In this document: piece after piece, positions 11,191 to 23,498 of the stretch
Layout: every line of letters starts with the position of its first letter
Numbering within the stretch: the first letter of the stretch is position 1
Assembly: GCA_001970855.1 (NCBI GenBank)
Contig: LSSN01000528.1
Span: forward strand, 1-41,371
Length of the DNA: 41,371 bases
DNA from: Smittium culicis
Lineage: Eukaryota; Kickxellomycota; Harpellomycetes; Harpellales; Legeriomycetaceae
Direction of reading: 5' to 3'
Translations under genes and position numbers: made by a program
Notes under the pieces: model-generated
What the model was told of the DNA's origin: nothing
Database searches by the model: none
The model's input: the letters and a program-made list of their open reading frames with translations, nothing else

Positions 11191-13145
11191 TAATATAGAA
11201 TTGTTAATATTATTAAAAAAGTGGAGTGCAAAATTCTAGTAAGTATAATTGAGTTTGGGCGAGTACCTTTCAGTAAATGATGTTCTTCTGTACACATTAA
11301 TGATATATCAACTAAATTATCTCATCGTTTTTTGTTAACTGATTCAAAGTAAAATTTAAGAAGTATTGTGAGTAAAAAATTTAGATCAACAAAATTAGAG
11401 TAAAAATAATACCCGATTATGTATTTAGGCGATAAGCTTGTAAAAATGTGTGGAAATATAATTCCTAATATGTCTATTATTGATGAATAAATAGCGATTG
11501 GATTCATCTTTTTTGACACTCTTCCACATTTACAGACAACTAAGCTATCACAAGTAATAATTTGGGGAAAAACAAATGAATTCATAAATAGGTATAATAA
11601 TTGAAGAGGTCTTTTTTTTGTGAATCCGAGAATAGTAAATCCAAAAATGTAATAAAAAAATTTACCAAAATACATTATATATTTCGAACATATTTAAAAT
11701 AAATATTACTATTATTGAGCCTTTAGTTCCTCCGATTGACGGAAGGATTCATATTTACGTTGCTTTTGAAGTTGAATAACCCATTTCTTTATATATTTAA
11801 AGGCAAAAATATGCTACAATAACCATACAGTTATTCGCCCAAAAACTCAAAATTGAAAAAGCGTATAGTTTCCGATCTAAAAGCGCTGTATTTATTCACC
11901 TTAAACTGGTTTTTTAAGTTGAAGCTAAACCTTGGCTTGCAGTGATTCTTCGAACGAAAAGAATCTTTCCTTTAGAAGTAAAAAACATATAAGTATCAGG
12001 GCAGTCCTTGATGAAAAAGGACTACGAGTTATCTATTAATATAGTTATCGAACCTTATGTTTAGAATAGCGCTTCATCTTTTTCGAGATTTCCTATTTTG
12101 TTCGAAACTATAAGTCCTACAAGCAGGGAACCTATAACACTTGAAATAAATAAAAAAAATAAAATGTAGCCATAGGAGGTCCTATATCAGATTTTGGGTA
12201 TCGATAATTCTAATAAGCTACTTTTCCCTGATAGAGACCAGCTTGAAAAGCTTTCAAGAGAGATATAAATGATATAAAAAAAGCAGAAGTATGAGCAATA
12301 GCTTCTAGGATAGCGAATATTGATCAATACTTAGAAATGGAGGAGAACCAGAAATTAGAATTATAAGATTTTAAAATTGCTTTTAAGGATCTGCCGAAGA
12401 AATAATAAAAAGTTCGATTTTAATTGAAAAATTAGGGCATTTATATATTTATACGATCTGAAACTCTTTTTATTAAAAAAAAATTCAGATTGCCTATAAA
12501 TAATATAAAACCTACATTAAATATTGTGACTACACTTCCCTAGTCTACAAGCTTTAAATTAAGTTTTTTTTATCATACAATTGATATATGCAGCTCTAAT
12601 TTTCGACCTTACTAGAGTGAACGAAAATTAGAATAAAAATACCTCGAGAAGGATTCTTGTACTCATTTTTCTCGAAAAGCTTTTAGCTATTGTTTTTTCT
12701 TTATGTTCAATTATCATCTATGAATTTATAGCGTTTTCTTTTTATTTATTGTTAATGTCTTCATCGGATACTTTGATGGTTCATAAATTAATCACATTTT
12801 GAATAAATAAACACTATTAGTTATTCAATACACAAAAAAAAATGGAACAAATTAAATTATATTTTACATCGGATAAACACTAATTTTAGGAATTTTATAA
12901 TAAAATTATTATTCTTATTTACCAAAATTTTATATAGGATATTCTTAGAAGAAGAGAATTTTTTTTTTTTTTTTTTTGAAATTCTATTTACTTATTTAAA
13001 TTAGGTAAAGATATTGGTTGTATCAGATAAGCCATTCGATGATTTTTTCATGTCATTTTTTTTTGAAATTTGTTGAAAATATTTATATTTTTTCTAATCA
13101 AATCTAAAATTAAGCCATCACTTATAGTAGGATAAGATTGATAGG
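11191..13145. other. About 2 kb without recognisable gene
   Basis: Frames here are short. The longest, 117 codons on the minus strand at 11322-11675, is F/I/Y-rich and unrecognised. Between 12231 and 12360 a charged peptide remnant (DRDQLEKLSRE) suggests a dead transposon ORF. An 11-bp inverted repeat lies at 12595-12632, and a T19 run at 12959-12977. No promoter or RNA gene was seen. Confidence 0.45.
12595..12632. repeat. Perfect 11-bp hairpin
   Basis: TCTAATTTTCG (12595-12605) and CGAAAATTAGA (12622-12632) are exact inverted complements with a 16-nt loop. No gene end is nearby, so a role as a terminator cannot be argued; it may be a transposon end or a chance AT palindrome. Confidence 0.5.
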
Positions 13146-13375
13146 ATGAGTTCAGCTCCTCGAAATAGTTTTTCATATATACTGGCTAAAAATTTATGTC
13201 CATTTGATAATATAATTTTATCCGAACTTAAATCCCAAATACAATCTAAAGAGAAGAGGAAATTTAATAGAAAAATACTTGCTCCTCAAAGAATATCGAT
13301 ACAAAAAAATCTATCGAATTAAGAGATTTTAAACTTATGGATGAGTTACGGATGGCGATTGGGTTAAAATATTAA
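13146..13375 (+). pseudogene. Small hypothetical ORF, frameshifted near its end
   Basis: ATG 13146 opens 58 codons ending TAA 13320-13322 (start MSSAPRNSFSYILAKNLCPF). Near the stop, another frame continues sensibly: SIELRDFKLMDELRMAIGLK to TAA 13373-13375. The combined composition (charged, balanced) is unlike the random F/I/N frames around it, which suggests a small real protein or ORF fragment with one indel. It is not recognised. It lies upstream of, and convergent with, the MIR gene, whose 3' end is at 13986. No domain is evident. Confidence 0.35.
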
Positions 13376-13985
13376 TGTTTTGCTTTTTGTACATAGGAAA
13401 ATATAATGATTATAATAATTTAAATATTCGAATTTATTATCATTTATTATTTTGAAATATCATTCGATTAAGTTTCATAATATTAATATTTGTTAAATTA
13501 TAAATACTATTGCTCAATAAAATATCCATCACTAAAAATTTATCAAAAATTAAACCCATTTAATAAAATGTAACATTTCCAGCTTACTGTAATTTTAAAA
13601 TCAGTTCAAATAATAATTATTTGTGTTCATTATTTTCAAATCTATTATTTACTTAGAATTTAAGTGGAATTCAATGATTTATTAAAAACAATAAACAAAT
13701 TGGTTATATATTTTTTTTTATAAGCAAACTCCCACGATCGGATTAATTATAGAAATTATCATACACAAAAATATATAAAACTCGAAAGTTTAGCTACTTT
13801 GAAGAAGGGTTTTCATTTTTTAGATCTATTTTTTTTAATAAAAAAAATTAGGGGCTACGATTAAATTGTTCTAATTTAGCTTTAATTTTTTTAAATAACT
13901 AAAATATGATAAAATGAAAACATAAATGCTTAGAAAATGTATTTGGAAATAAAGGGTGATTTTATTTAAATCTGCAAATCGAATT
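13376..13985. other. Intergenic region downstream of the MIR gene
   Basis: AT-rich, with no ORF or RNA gene. The MIR gene reads leftwards and ends at 13986; AATAAA-like signals are common here by composition, so no specific polyadenylation site is called. Confidence 0.5.
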
Positions 13986-15077
13986 TTAGTTAGTGGTTAA
14001 GTGGATCATCCATTTACTATTTTCTTCGTCGTTATTTCCAGAAGTGGTGACTGCTTGAATTTCATGTGAATAGAAGACATCATGGGAGCATAGAGTTTCC
14101 CCAGTATGTTGGTGTGTGAAGATTACAGCATCATTGGTGTTCCAAACCTGACCATGACGTTTATCACTTCCGAAAGGTTCAATAATCCAGTGATCATTAC
14201 TGTCACTTAATTTTTTACCACCAAAACATGTAACTTCATTTTGACCAGTTATAGGGCATATATATGTGGCGTGTGAGTGGAGGTGTTTAGAAGAAAAGTG
14301 ATGTCTTAATCGGATTGTTGAGCCATAAGTGACTCTAGTTCCTGGAGGGATTACATCTACATTTGCAGGAATTACTTGCCACCAGTCAAAATCGACTATA
14401 TAAGAGCGGTAGCAGAATACCATTTGTTGATATGAACCAGTTTTGGTTATTAAATCAGGGTTGGAATTCAAGAACTTTCCGGTCATGTCGTGCTTTAAGG
14501 CAATTAATGTTCCAATCTTAATTTCAGAATCATTGTTATTTTGTCTAAGTACAGGGTACTCAATTGAATCTGACTTACTTTCAACAGAAATAAAATCAGA
14601 GCTAGCATGGTTATAGCTACGATTGTAGCTAGGATTATTACTAAGTTTACAACTACAACTACAATTGCAATCATCATTGAAGTATTGATTATGGTTATAT
14701 TTTTCGCGGTGATAATTATTGTTATTGTGTTGATTATGATTCTGACTGAAATTATTTCTAGAGTTATTATTTCTATTACAGAAGCTGTCATTCCTGGGAC
14801 CACAATTGTAGCTATTACTTTCTATATAGCTTTCATCTTTTGATTTATTATTGACAACAGAAAAAAATTCTGACGAAGCTGCGACAGCGAAGCCGATACC
14901 TACAGCAAAACCAGCAGCAATACCAATCCATTCATTATTTACGGCTTCCTTTATAGATGAATCAAATCTTTCTTGAGCATAAGAGCTGGAAGATATCATA
15001 CTTGAATATCTACTACCTGGACTGACGTTGGATCTAGATCTCGTATTAGAGATATTTTCGTAAGCTGGCGAGTTCAT
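13986..15077 (-). CDS. MIR-domain protein with one N-terminal hydrophobic segment
   Basis: A 363-residue frame without interruption, from ATG 15077-15075 to TAA. Residues 1-45 are Ser/Arg-rich. 50-68 (WIGIAAGFAVGIGFAVAAS) is a glycine/alanine-rich hydrophobic stretch able to form one membrane segment; no cleavable signal precedes it. 95-155 is an Asn/His/Tyr-rich linker with a C-x-C-x-C cluster near 138-143. 187-361 is a MIR domain: TLIALKHDMTGKFLNS, then IRLRHHFSSKHLHSH (255-269), QNEVTCFG (279-286), NDHWIIEP and a last repeat with FTHQHTGETLCSH. MIR domains form a beta-trefoil in protein O-mannosyltransferases, IP3 and ryanodine receptors and are also found as single-domain proteins; there are no catalytic PMT segments here. 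Role unknown, possibly ligand or glycan binding on a membrane. An earlier ATG (at 15084) is followed at once by a stop in its frame, so it is a tiny upstream ORF. It is the only intact long gene outside transposons. Confidence 0.85.
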   Translation of the reverse strand: MNSPAYENISNTRSRSNVSPGSRYSSMISSSSYAQERFDSSIKEAVNNEWIGIAAGFAVGIGFAVAASSEFFSVVNNKSKDESYIESNSYNCGPRNDSFCNRNNNSRNNFSQNHNQHNNNNYHREKYNHNQYFNDDCNCSCSCKLSNNPSYNRSYNHASSDFISVESKSDSIEYPVLRQNNNDSEIKIGTLIALKHDMTGKFLNSNPDLITKTGSYQQMVFCYRSYIVDFDWWQVIPANVDVIPPGTRVTYGSTIRLRHHFSSKHLHSHATYICPITGQNEVTCFGGKKLSDSNDHWIIEPFGSDKRHGQVWNTNDAVIFTHQHTGETLCSHDVFYSHEIQAVTTSGNNDEENSKWMIHLTTN

Positions 15078-17660
15078 TCCATGACTTCTCCTGTTATGTC
15101 TATGAAATTTATAAAAGATATAATTAGACTATCAAAAAGAACCAAATATAGGGATTCAATATTATAAACACTATTTTATTATATAGCAAAAAGAATAATA
15201 TTAATAAATATATAAACTATAATAAATACCTTGTTTTTCTATAGAAGCCCATGGAGAGTAATTTAAATTAAGTCCTTACTATTTAAATAAAAAAGCAGAT
15301 AATGAGATTAAGATAATCTATATGAAGTCATATGGTAAGGGATGAGAAAATTCGCTTCTATATATATAGATTTATTGATAAAATATATAGTCGATGGTTT
15401 AATATTTCAATTTGTATTATAATTTAGATTACTGCGCATCCAAATTCACTGGGATAGCTGATTTTCTTATGGCTAGCTTTAAAAGCACAGTATTTTATTA
15501 ATATCCAATAACTTTTGTTAATTTCCAAGGCCTTTATTTTAATTTAAAGATCTTTTACATAATTAGAAGAGTTTAAATTTATTTCGCAAGATGTATTCTA
15601 AAAATAGGCGTGAGTTTAATAGTGATATTTTATTAATTCGAAAATTTTATAGTTAACGTACTAATAAAATTCGGTGAATAAAAAAAAAAAAAAAACCAAT
15701 TCCAAAAAAAATTTTATTCAGTTAAAATAAAGTATTCTATTGGGTTGGTGTGTTGTGATTTTATAAAGTTTAACCCTTTTACAGGCGGTAGACTATTTTT
15801 GATCTAAAAGATCAAGCCAGCTGCCATCAATAAAAATAGCTTAATTCAAAAGCCTTAATAAATTTTGATATATTGAAAAATAGTAGAAAATAATAAACTT
15901 ACTTTAAAATCATAAACGAATCATAATTTTTATTTTTTTAAGGGTGTTAAACGGGGAAGAGTCAAAATATTAGTTTTAGAGTTGCACAGTATCTATTGGT
16001 AAAGAATAAAAGTGATATACTATTAATCTAGAACTGATATGTGTCAGTGGTAGGACTATCTTTCTAGACCAATGTAGCTAAATATTAAAAAAAAGGACTA
16101 AGAAAATATCTCAAAGTAATATTAATTAGTTTAGGATATAACAATATTTAGAGAATTACCTTATAGTCTTAAGCATAGATTTTAAAGAATGTTGTGCATA
16201 TTTATAGATAAAGAATATAATAATACAGAAAAATACTAAGGATAAAATAAAGAAGAAATAAAAGTATATTTACACCCTAATTCTGTCGTATCATTTTCTT
16301 CTACCTTGGCGAAATTATTATTTTTTCTACTACAAACATTTTACAACAAGTGAATTATTTTTACTAAAATCATTACAAATTATTCCAAATTTGAATGAAT
16401 ACTTTTCTTTCAAACCATTTTATAATATTCAATATTTATCGATTTAAAACAACCTAAAACAAAAGAAAAATATTTGATATCTTAAAAACCAGTTACATTA
16501 AAAAAACTATAAAAAAAGTTATAACTAAACAAACCTCATTAAAAATATACCTTTATATAATTTGGGCTTATTTTAAATTTTTTTACTAATTTCAAGTTTG
16601 ATTGGTCTTTTTTTTTAATAAATAAAAAATATAGTGAAACACCTAACAAGCAAGTAAAAATTTCTATTTTAAATAATATTATAAGTAGTCCAAAAAAGAC
16701 TACCTATATATTAAAGATATGCATAAAATCATAGATATTAAATATTTATTATGATAAAGAAACATTTGATGAACAAAATAAAATTTTTACTTATTACTGA
16801 TGCATTCGAAATAGCTGAATATTGGAAAACACAAAAAAATGAAAAGATGTAAAGATTTATTAAGAAAAAAAAAAATAATAATAAGAGAGAAATAGACGCT
16901 GAATTTTTAGAATAATAAAAATTCACAAAATAAAAAAAACTTTAGAATTTTCTAAATAAACTTTGATAGAATTCACTTGTATTTATTTTATGATTAAAAT
17001 GATACCAATATCACTGTTTAAAACAAAGCACCTGCAATTTTACAAAAAAATTTGACTATACTATCATCACTAGATATTTGGTATTATCAATAATTAAAAC
17101 AACAAAACTTATATTTTTTTCTAAAACCAAATTAAATATAGCTTAATTATATCGGTATGAATTGTTGAATTAAACTGAAACTTTATAAGCTTGTAACAAG
17201 ATAGTAAAGGTGAATTATTTTATTTAATTTTTTTTTATCTAGCATTTATTTTGTTTCCTATTAATGAGTAAAATCATATTTTCTATCAAATATTATTTGC
17301 TAATAAAAAATCATTTCTATTAAACTTATTAAATTTAAAAATTTTTTAATTGGTTACTTGGAGTTACTAATTAATATGTCAAAAATTAAAAGATAACTTC
17401 AAAGAAAATTGGTATATTAGAAGAGTAATAACTGAAAGAATATAGAGTTTTTCAATATTAATTTAGATCGAAAAATATTATAAACTGGCTAAAATTAGTT
17501 AAAGTCGAATCTTATTATAAAGATAAAAGTATTAGGGTATAGAATTCAAAAAATCACACAAAGGCATGTACGTATTAACCAAAAAAAACCTAAAACCGGT
17601 AAAATATTTTTAGAAATATATAAAAATCAAACATCAAAGTTTAGGAAAATGTAAAAAATA
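15078..17660. other. About 2.6 kb AT-rich region, no recognisable gene
   Basis: Includes the probable upstream region of the MIR gene (15078-15300), but no TATA box or initiator stands out against the AT background. An A16 run is near 15680. A box-A-like word near 16040 has no partner box B. The 62-codon minus frame at 16738-16926 is low complexity and judged random. Confidence 0.45.
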
Positions 17661-19017
17661 GCTTCAGAAATGATAGTTGATAATAAAAGCCAACGCATTT
17701 ACTCAAAAATAGTCTATTGCGAGAAAGAAAATGAAATAACTAGAAAAGTTACTGTTGATCATTTCTTCAATCTGTGTGAAAAATATAATAATAAACCTAT
17801 TCATAATTATGCTTTTATTTTTGGTCAAAGTTATGAAAGAAAAAAATTGATATTTTAATTATCTACGAAAAATCTGATTTCAGAATTGAAAGTAATTAAA
17901 TATTATCAATTATATACGAAGTATAAATAGTTTGATCTAGGCAATATGTCGTAGATAAATATCACGACAAAGAAAGATAAGTATATCTTTAAACTACAAT
18001 GAAGCAGTGAAGTAAATCTGATTTCAAAGAAACAAGATTTAACACTAAAAAAATATGATGATTCACTTGGACAGTTTCTTTTTTACAAAGGATATAGTTT
18101 CTTTGTATTTTTTTATGTTGAAGTGCTTCTTTATATTAACATTTTTTTAAAATCTATATTTTATTTTAATCACTATATTTTATATCTATATTTTAATATT
18201 CTTAAATAATCTGTAAGAAAAACCTCTATAAATAGAGGAGAATAATACCATAATAAAACATCATAATTATCTTATAATAACATTATCAGCTTGTTTATTA
18301 ATAATCGAACCCAAAATAAAAATCCCTAGTGAAAAAACTATAATATACACAAAAGCTAGGTGGAGAAAAGGGAATTCTCCCACAAATAGTATTTATATAC
18401 TTGGAATTAGCGACCCTCAAAGAAACGATACAGCGATAAATATAGGCATTTTACCCGATAAGTCAAAAAAAAAAATTCTAGAGGCATTTAACGAAATAAA
18501 AACAGAAATGCATGTTTAGCAATGCATTTAGAACTGGTTGCTTTATTTTAGTTTCTGAGCCTAGATTCACACCTGCACATAAAAAATATAGCCCATTCTA
18601 ATAGAGAGTAAACATTTGGGCGTTGTTATTAAGAATTTATTCAAGTGTCTAAAATTTTTCTTCTCGAAAATATAAAATTAAATTAAACAAGGTCTTAAAA
18701 AAATACAATTTAGATTCAATAAAATTATAAAAAGTGGTAGAAAATTACTGAAAAATACAATAAGAAACCATTTTTATTTAAATAGAAATAGGATTATAGG
18801 CTATTGTACCTTTGCACCTAGTGCAAACAACTCTTTGAAGAGATTTAATATTAAAACCAAAAGAAAAAACCTAGAAAATAAAAAATATAAACCTATAGGC
18901 TTAGTTACTCCTTTTACTCAAATGATGAATGATGTGAGTAAAAAAATCTCGAGAATTAATTTAACAGTTATAATATTAAGGAAAGTGGTGCTGAAAATTT
19001 TTTTTACTTTGAAATAG
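17661..19017 (+). pseudogene. Scattered coding remnants of an unidentified, probably transposon, ORF
   Basis: Three forward stretches have protein-like composition. 17670-17858 (62 codons) reads RIYSKIVYCEKENEITRK then VDHFFNLCEKYNNKP. Around 18305-18520 an open stretch reads KARWRKGNSPTNSIYILGIS, then NIGILPDKSKKKILEAFNEI, and ends at TAG. 18835-19017 (60 codons) reads KPIGLVTPFTQMMNDVSKKI. The middle part vaguely resembles DDE/ISXO2-like transposases ('..LPDrs...l...I'), but I could not confirm the catalytic residues. Stops separate the pieces and no flanking inverted repeats were found. The family is therefore left open; a decayed DNA transposon is the best guess. Confidence 0.35.
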
Positions 19018-19949
19018 TAGTAAAGATAGAAAAATATTTAACTTTTGGTAATCCTCATGCTATCACAGACTAAAATTCAAGAAATATATTTATAATAAAG
19101 GTATTAAAATTCGGAAATTTTGATGAAATGTCACCAATCTTTAGCAAAATTTTATTATTAATATTGAAACAAAACTCTTGGTCATTCAAAGATATATTTG
19201 CTACTGTGTCAAATTTTATAAATCGTGAATGTTTATAGACATTTTTTACGCTTGAAAAAAAAAATAAAAAGAACTGATATTTTTGAATCGAATATTATCG
19301 GAAAAAAAAAAGAAAGTCAGGTCAGCCTAAGCGAATAATACCTAATAAAAGCATTATAACATATTCACAATAGCTTAGTTATTTATTTTTTAAATTAGGT
19401 TCTTCAATGTTTTTTTAATTCTCATTTCAGAAATAAGTGACTTTAATATTTTCAAAAATAGAATCGAATTAATATGCATTTTTTTTCTAAATATTTAGTC
19501 GATTTTTTAAATCCCAAGATATTTTTATAAATTGAATTAATATAAAACACAATTAAATATATGAGGATTTTTTTATGGAAAAAATAGTTAGTGATGAAAT
19601 AAAAACCTTTTTTTTTTTGTTGATTATATTATTTTGTAGATAAAATTTGAGGATAAGGATTTACATTACTAAAAAGGCACCAAATATATTCTAAAAATTA
19701 TTACTAAGTAAAAATTATCATAATATTGCGTTATTATTTCAAAGGAAATGATAAAATACAACAGATTATTTTTTTTTTACGTAAAGAGGGTAAAACACCG
19801 TTTAAAATAGTAAATATAGCTCATGATTAAGATAAAATACTTAAATTTAGCTTTTGATATTATTTTTAGTTATATATTTCTTATTTAAATGTATGTTGCG
19901 TTTAATCATTTTCTAGAGAATTTTACAAGTATTATAGTTTTATTCTATA
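19018..19949. other. AT-rich stretch, nothing recognised
   Basis: Low-complexity A/T runs with stops in all frames. No homology to other parts of the window was noticed. Confidence 0.45.
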
Positions 19950-20545
19950 AAAACTAGAAAGAAAATTGGATTTTTCTCCGAGGTTTTACTACCTTAGATC
20001 TATAATTTTACAACAGACTCTTGTGTTTCTGTTTAATTTTTTTTTTTTTTGCTCTAAAATTTTCATTTTGTCTTAGTATCAATCCAAATTTTTTTAATGT
20101 TGATAAGATTATTTATAAATGTATATGTATAATTTATATTATTTTTTTTCTTGTTGCTTTATTATCAAGTTCAAACCAGTTGGTATTTATAGAAAATGTA
20201 AATATAAAAAATAAGATTTTTCAAATTATTCCTTTTTTTTTTTTTTTTAGTTTAATCACTTATAAACCGTGATTAACTTTAAGTAAAAATTTAGATATTC
20301 TCGTATAGCAATAAATCGAGGATTGTAGTTTTGATAATTATAAGAGAAAAAAAATAATAAAAATGTCAATAACATACTAAGATTCTTTTTGGCCATAATG
20401 CTCGCATAAAAAAACCATTTTGTAGATACAATTTCTCAGATTTGCAAATTATAGAGAGAGAAAAAACTACATCGCTTTTAACCCTAGAATAATGTTTAGA
20501 CCTTTGTGGTTAACTGGGTTTCACTATTATCTATGAAAAATTAAG
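19950..20545 (+). repeat. Dispersed repeat family B, copy 2
   Basis: Aligns in the same orientation with 6250-6662 plus 7190-7390, in one uninterrupted piece of about 600 bp. It ends at TTAACTGGGTTTC...ATTATCTATGAAAAATT. The 83-codon plus frame at 20021-20272 inside it is F/I/L-rich and is not conserved in the other copy, so it is not called a gene. Confidence 0.7.
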
Positions 20546-22252
20546 ATTGATTTTAATTCTTTTTGATTTATTGAATTAAAATGAATGATAATAAAATCCA
20601 GTATAGAGTATATCTATAAATATCTTCAATGTTAAATTCCTGAAATAATTATGGCGTTTATTAATGATAAAAGATTACTAGATATAATTTGGAGCTGAAT
20701 TGACTTGTTTTAATATACTTTTAAAAAAAATAAGCTCCAAAAATACGAAAGATTCTTAAAACTTAGAGCTCTTCAATATGAGCTTTTTTTTGAGGTAAAA
20801 TTTACAAGGTTTAAAATAGAAATTTCAAAGAATTTCATCAAATAGCTCAGATATAATGATAAATTGGTTCATAGAGTAAGAGATTAAGCACATATTAGGT
20901 CTTAAATTATTATCATTCGATGTATGAAATTAAAATTATTAATCATAATATGTACAATATGATTTAATTTTGATCAAATATTTTGGTTTTAGATAAAAAA
21001 TATATTTTTTGATGCTATAAATATAATAAATTATAAAAAGCTAGTGATCATTTTATATTCGCAGTGTTTTTATTAAAAAATATATATATTATTTAATATG
21101 TATATTAGCTATATTCTATGCTTTCGATTTCTATTCTTTTGGTTTAAAATAAATATTCTTGTAATCTTTCTTTTTATTTTCTCTCACTTAAAAATTTATT
21201 AATTTTTAGAATACTATAAATTTATTTAGCAACTAATAGCGCGAAACTATGAAAAATAAAAAACATAATTTGATATTATATAATAAATATAAGAATATTT
21301 CAGTATTTATAAATATTGTAAATTAAATTTAAAATTGACAATTAAAATTAGAATTTAATTTCCAATTCAGATTATTTGAGTTTTTTTATTTTAGGTTATT
21401 AATATGCACTCAAAATTTAATAAAAATAAACATATATGTACACATAATCGAAAATTGCTTGTATGTTTAAAATATTAGTAGTAATTTTTTATAGTTTTAT
21501 TGATTTTATGTTACAAGTAGGTTTTACTTGGCATTAAGTGATGCAATAGTAAATTAATTAAAATAATAAGTGAATTGGTATTTATTCTATACTAATAAAA
21601 ATAAAAAAATATAGATAAAAGATATAAAAAATAAACAGGAATCTAGCTAATTAAATCGATGCTATAAAAGCTAAAAAGGATTTATCTTATTCTGAATTCT
21701 TAGAGAAAAAAGTGAGTTGCTGATTTTTGACAAAATTAGTCTTAGTAGGCTATCTTTAAATATATATTTTAAAATAGTAGAATATTCATAAATAGATAAT
21801 CCTAAATTTATTTAAATTCATGAAAAAAAACTAATATCGATCAAAATTATTATTGAATAGATTTATTTTCTTTTCCAATCAGAATAAAAACACATTTTTT
21901 ATTGTTTTTTAAAAGTCTATTTACTTTAAATTTTTGATTAGCTTTATCTATTACATTTATAAAAAGGATTTTTTATGCGACAAAAATATCAGAAAATATT
22001 AATTTAAAAACGATATTTAAGTTTTTAAATCGATAATCTAATCTTTACAATTGACGAACGTCGAGCTACAGGAGCATCGTATTCTAGCGTAGTAAGAGAG
22101 TAATCATAGATTATTCTCAAACAAAAGCCTCTTATATGATCATATGATACAAAGCCAAGTGGTTATGATTTTTAATATATCTGTAAAGAAAGGCTTGAAA
22201 AACATTTTTCGAGATTCTAAGAATTTTCTGAATAAGTATAAAGTATAATTAC
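20546..22252. other. AT-rich stretch of 1.7 kb, nothing recognised
   Basis: No coding remnants, RNA genes or repeats shared with other parts of the window were seen. The frames are very short. Confidence 0.45.
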
Positions 22253-22616
22253 TGTTATGCTTAGAAACAAGCTCGAAATTTGTGGAACATATTTGAATAT
22301 AATATCCATCATAGAAAATTTAGAATACAATGGACATCATGGTACATTAAAGAATATTTTTTAATCTTGTACATAGATTATTTTCAGTTGCTTCTAGACA
22401 CTTTAGAGCATTTCATAATATTTCGCAAGTTATTATTCGAAAATTACTAATGATATTACAATTATCTTTATTTAATAGTATCATTTAGATTTTTCTTCAA
22501 AGTTTTAAAAGCGAAACCTTATTCCATCTTTCAGAAAAATCTAAGTGTATTATTTATTTTATAATATTTATCCCACTATATATATTTTATCCCTGTAATA
22601 TTAAATAATTAACACT

Positions 22617-23310
22617 AGCTTAGTCTTAGTCTTAGTCTTAGTCTTAGTCTTAGTCTTAGTCTTAGTCTTAGTCTTAGTCTTAGTCTTAGTCTTAGTCTTA
22701 GTCTTAGTCTTAGTCTTAGTCTTAGTCTTAGTCTTAGTCTTAGTTTCAGTTTCANNNNNNNNNNNNNNNNNNNNNNNNNNNNNNNNNNNNNNNNNNNNNN
22801 NNNNNNNNNNNNNNNNNNNNNNNNNNNNNNNNNNNNNNNNNNNNNNNNNNNNNNNNNNNNNNNNNNNNNNNNNNNNNNNNNNNNNNNNNNNNNNNNNNNN
22901 NNNNNNNNNNNNNNNNNNNNNNNNNNNNNNNNNNNNNNNNNNNNNNNNNNNNNNNNNNNNNNNNNNNNNNNNNNNNNNNNNNNNNNNNNNNNNNNNNNNN
23001 NNNNNNNNNNNNNNNNNNNNNNNNNNNNNNNNNNNNNNNNNNNNNNNNNNNNNNNNNNNNNNNNNNNNNNNNNNNNNNNNNNNNNNNNNNNNNNNNNNNN
23101 NNNNNNNNNNNNNNNNNNNNNNNNNNNNNNNNNNNNNNNNNNNNNNCTTAGTCTTAGTCTTAGTCTTAGTCTTAGTCTTAGTCTTAGTCTTAGTCTTAGT
23201 CTTAGTCTTAGTCTTAGTCTTAGTCTTAGTCTTAGTCTTAGTCTTAGTCTTAGTCTTAGTCTTAGTCTTAGTCTTAGTCTTAGTCTTAGTTTCAGTTTCA
23301 GTTTCAGTCA
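22617..23310. repeat. TTAGTC / GACTAA hexanucleotide microsatellite spanning an assembly gap
   Basis: About 20 units run from 22620 to 22742 and about 24 from 23147 to 23290. Each sequenced tract ends on its right with one or more TTTCAG variants (22743-22754; 23288-23310). The gap begins just after such a variant, so the sequence right of the gap starts a fresh perfect array: either a higher-order duplication or a duplicated contig end. A long Thr-Lys frame across it is an artefact of the repeat. Confidence 0.95.
22755..23146. other. Assembly gap, 392 N
   Basis: A run of N inside the hexanucleotide array; the true array length is unknown. Confidence 0.99.
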
Positions 23311-23498
23311 AATTTTAGTCCTGTCTTTACTCCTTCCTTCGTGCCTTCAATAAGATATTATCAGATAGTTTAATTCTGATAAAAAAAACCTCAATTTTTC
23401 TAAAAAATTAAATATTAATTCAAATATGATGTACTATCTTTATTGATGAGCTAGAAAAAATATCGATTTGGGGATATTTCATTGTAAAATCGAAAAAT

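Larger units (their letters stand above)
22253..23345 (-). repeat. Dispersed repeat family A, copy 2 (inverted, with microsatellite expansion)
   Basis: The reverse complement aligns with 1321-1700: the same ORF end (RHEGRSKDRTKI before the microsatellite), the same TGAAAC tract, then TAGTGTTA, AGTGGGATAAA, TTTGAAGAAAAAT, TTTTCGAATAATAACTTG, TCTAGAAGCAACT and TTGTTTCTAAGCATAACA. The only large difference is the CTAAGA tract, which is one to two units in copy 1 and hundreds of bases here. Similarity stops at about 22253 on one side and near 23345 on the other. Confidence 0.75.

Noticed and set aside
11322..11675. 117-codon minus-strand membrane-like protein
   Set aside because: F/I/Y-rich composition typical of random frames in AT-rich DNA; no family motif or second copy seen.
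14504..14843. Additional frames opposite or beside the MIR gene (99 and 78 codons)
   Set aside because: They are shadows of the Asn/His-rich coding stretch, made of repetitive I/V/T residues.
16030..16070. tRNA gene on the plus strand (GTCAGTGGTAGGACTATC)
   Set aside because: Only an A-box-like word; no box B or cloverleaf follows.
22617..23310. Interstitial telomere array
   Set aside because: The unit is TTAGTC, not a TTAGGG-type telomere repeat, and it sits inside a dispersed repeat that also occurs with one to two units elsewhere.
22601..23311. 236-codon Thr-Lys repeat frame on the minus strand
   Set aside because: It is only the translation of the GACTAA microsatellite and runs through 392 N.
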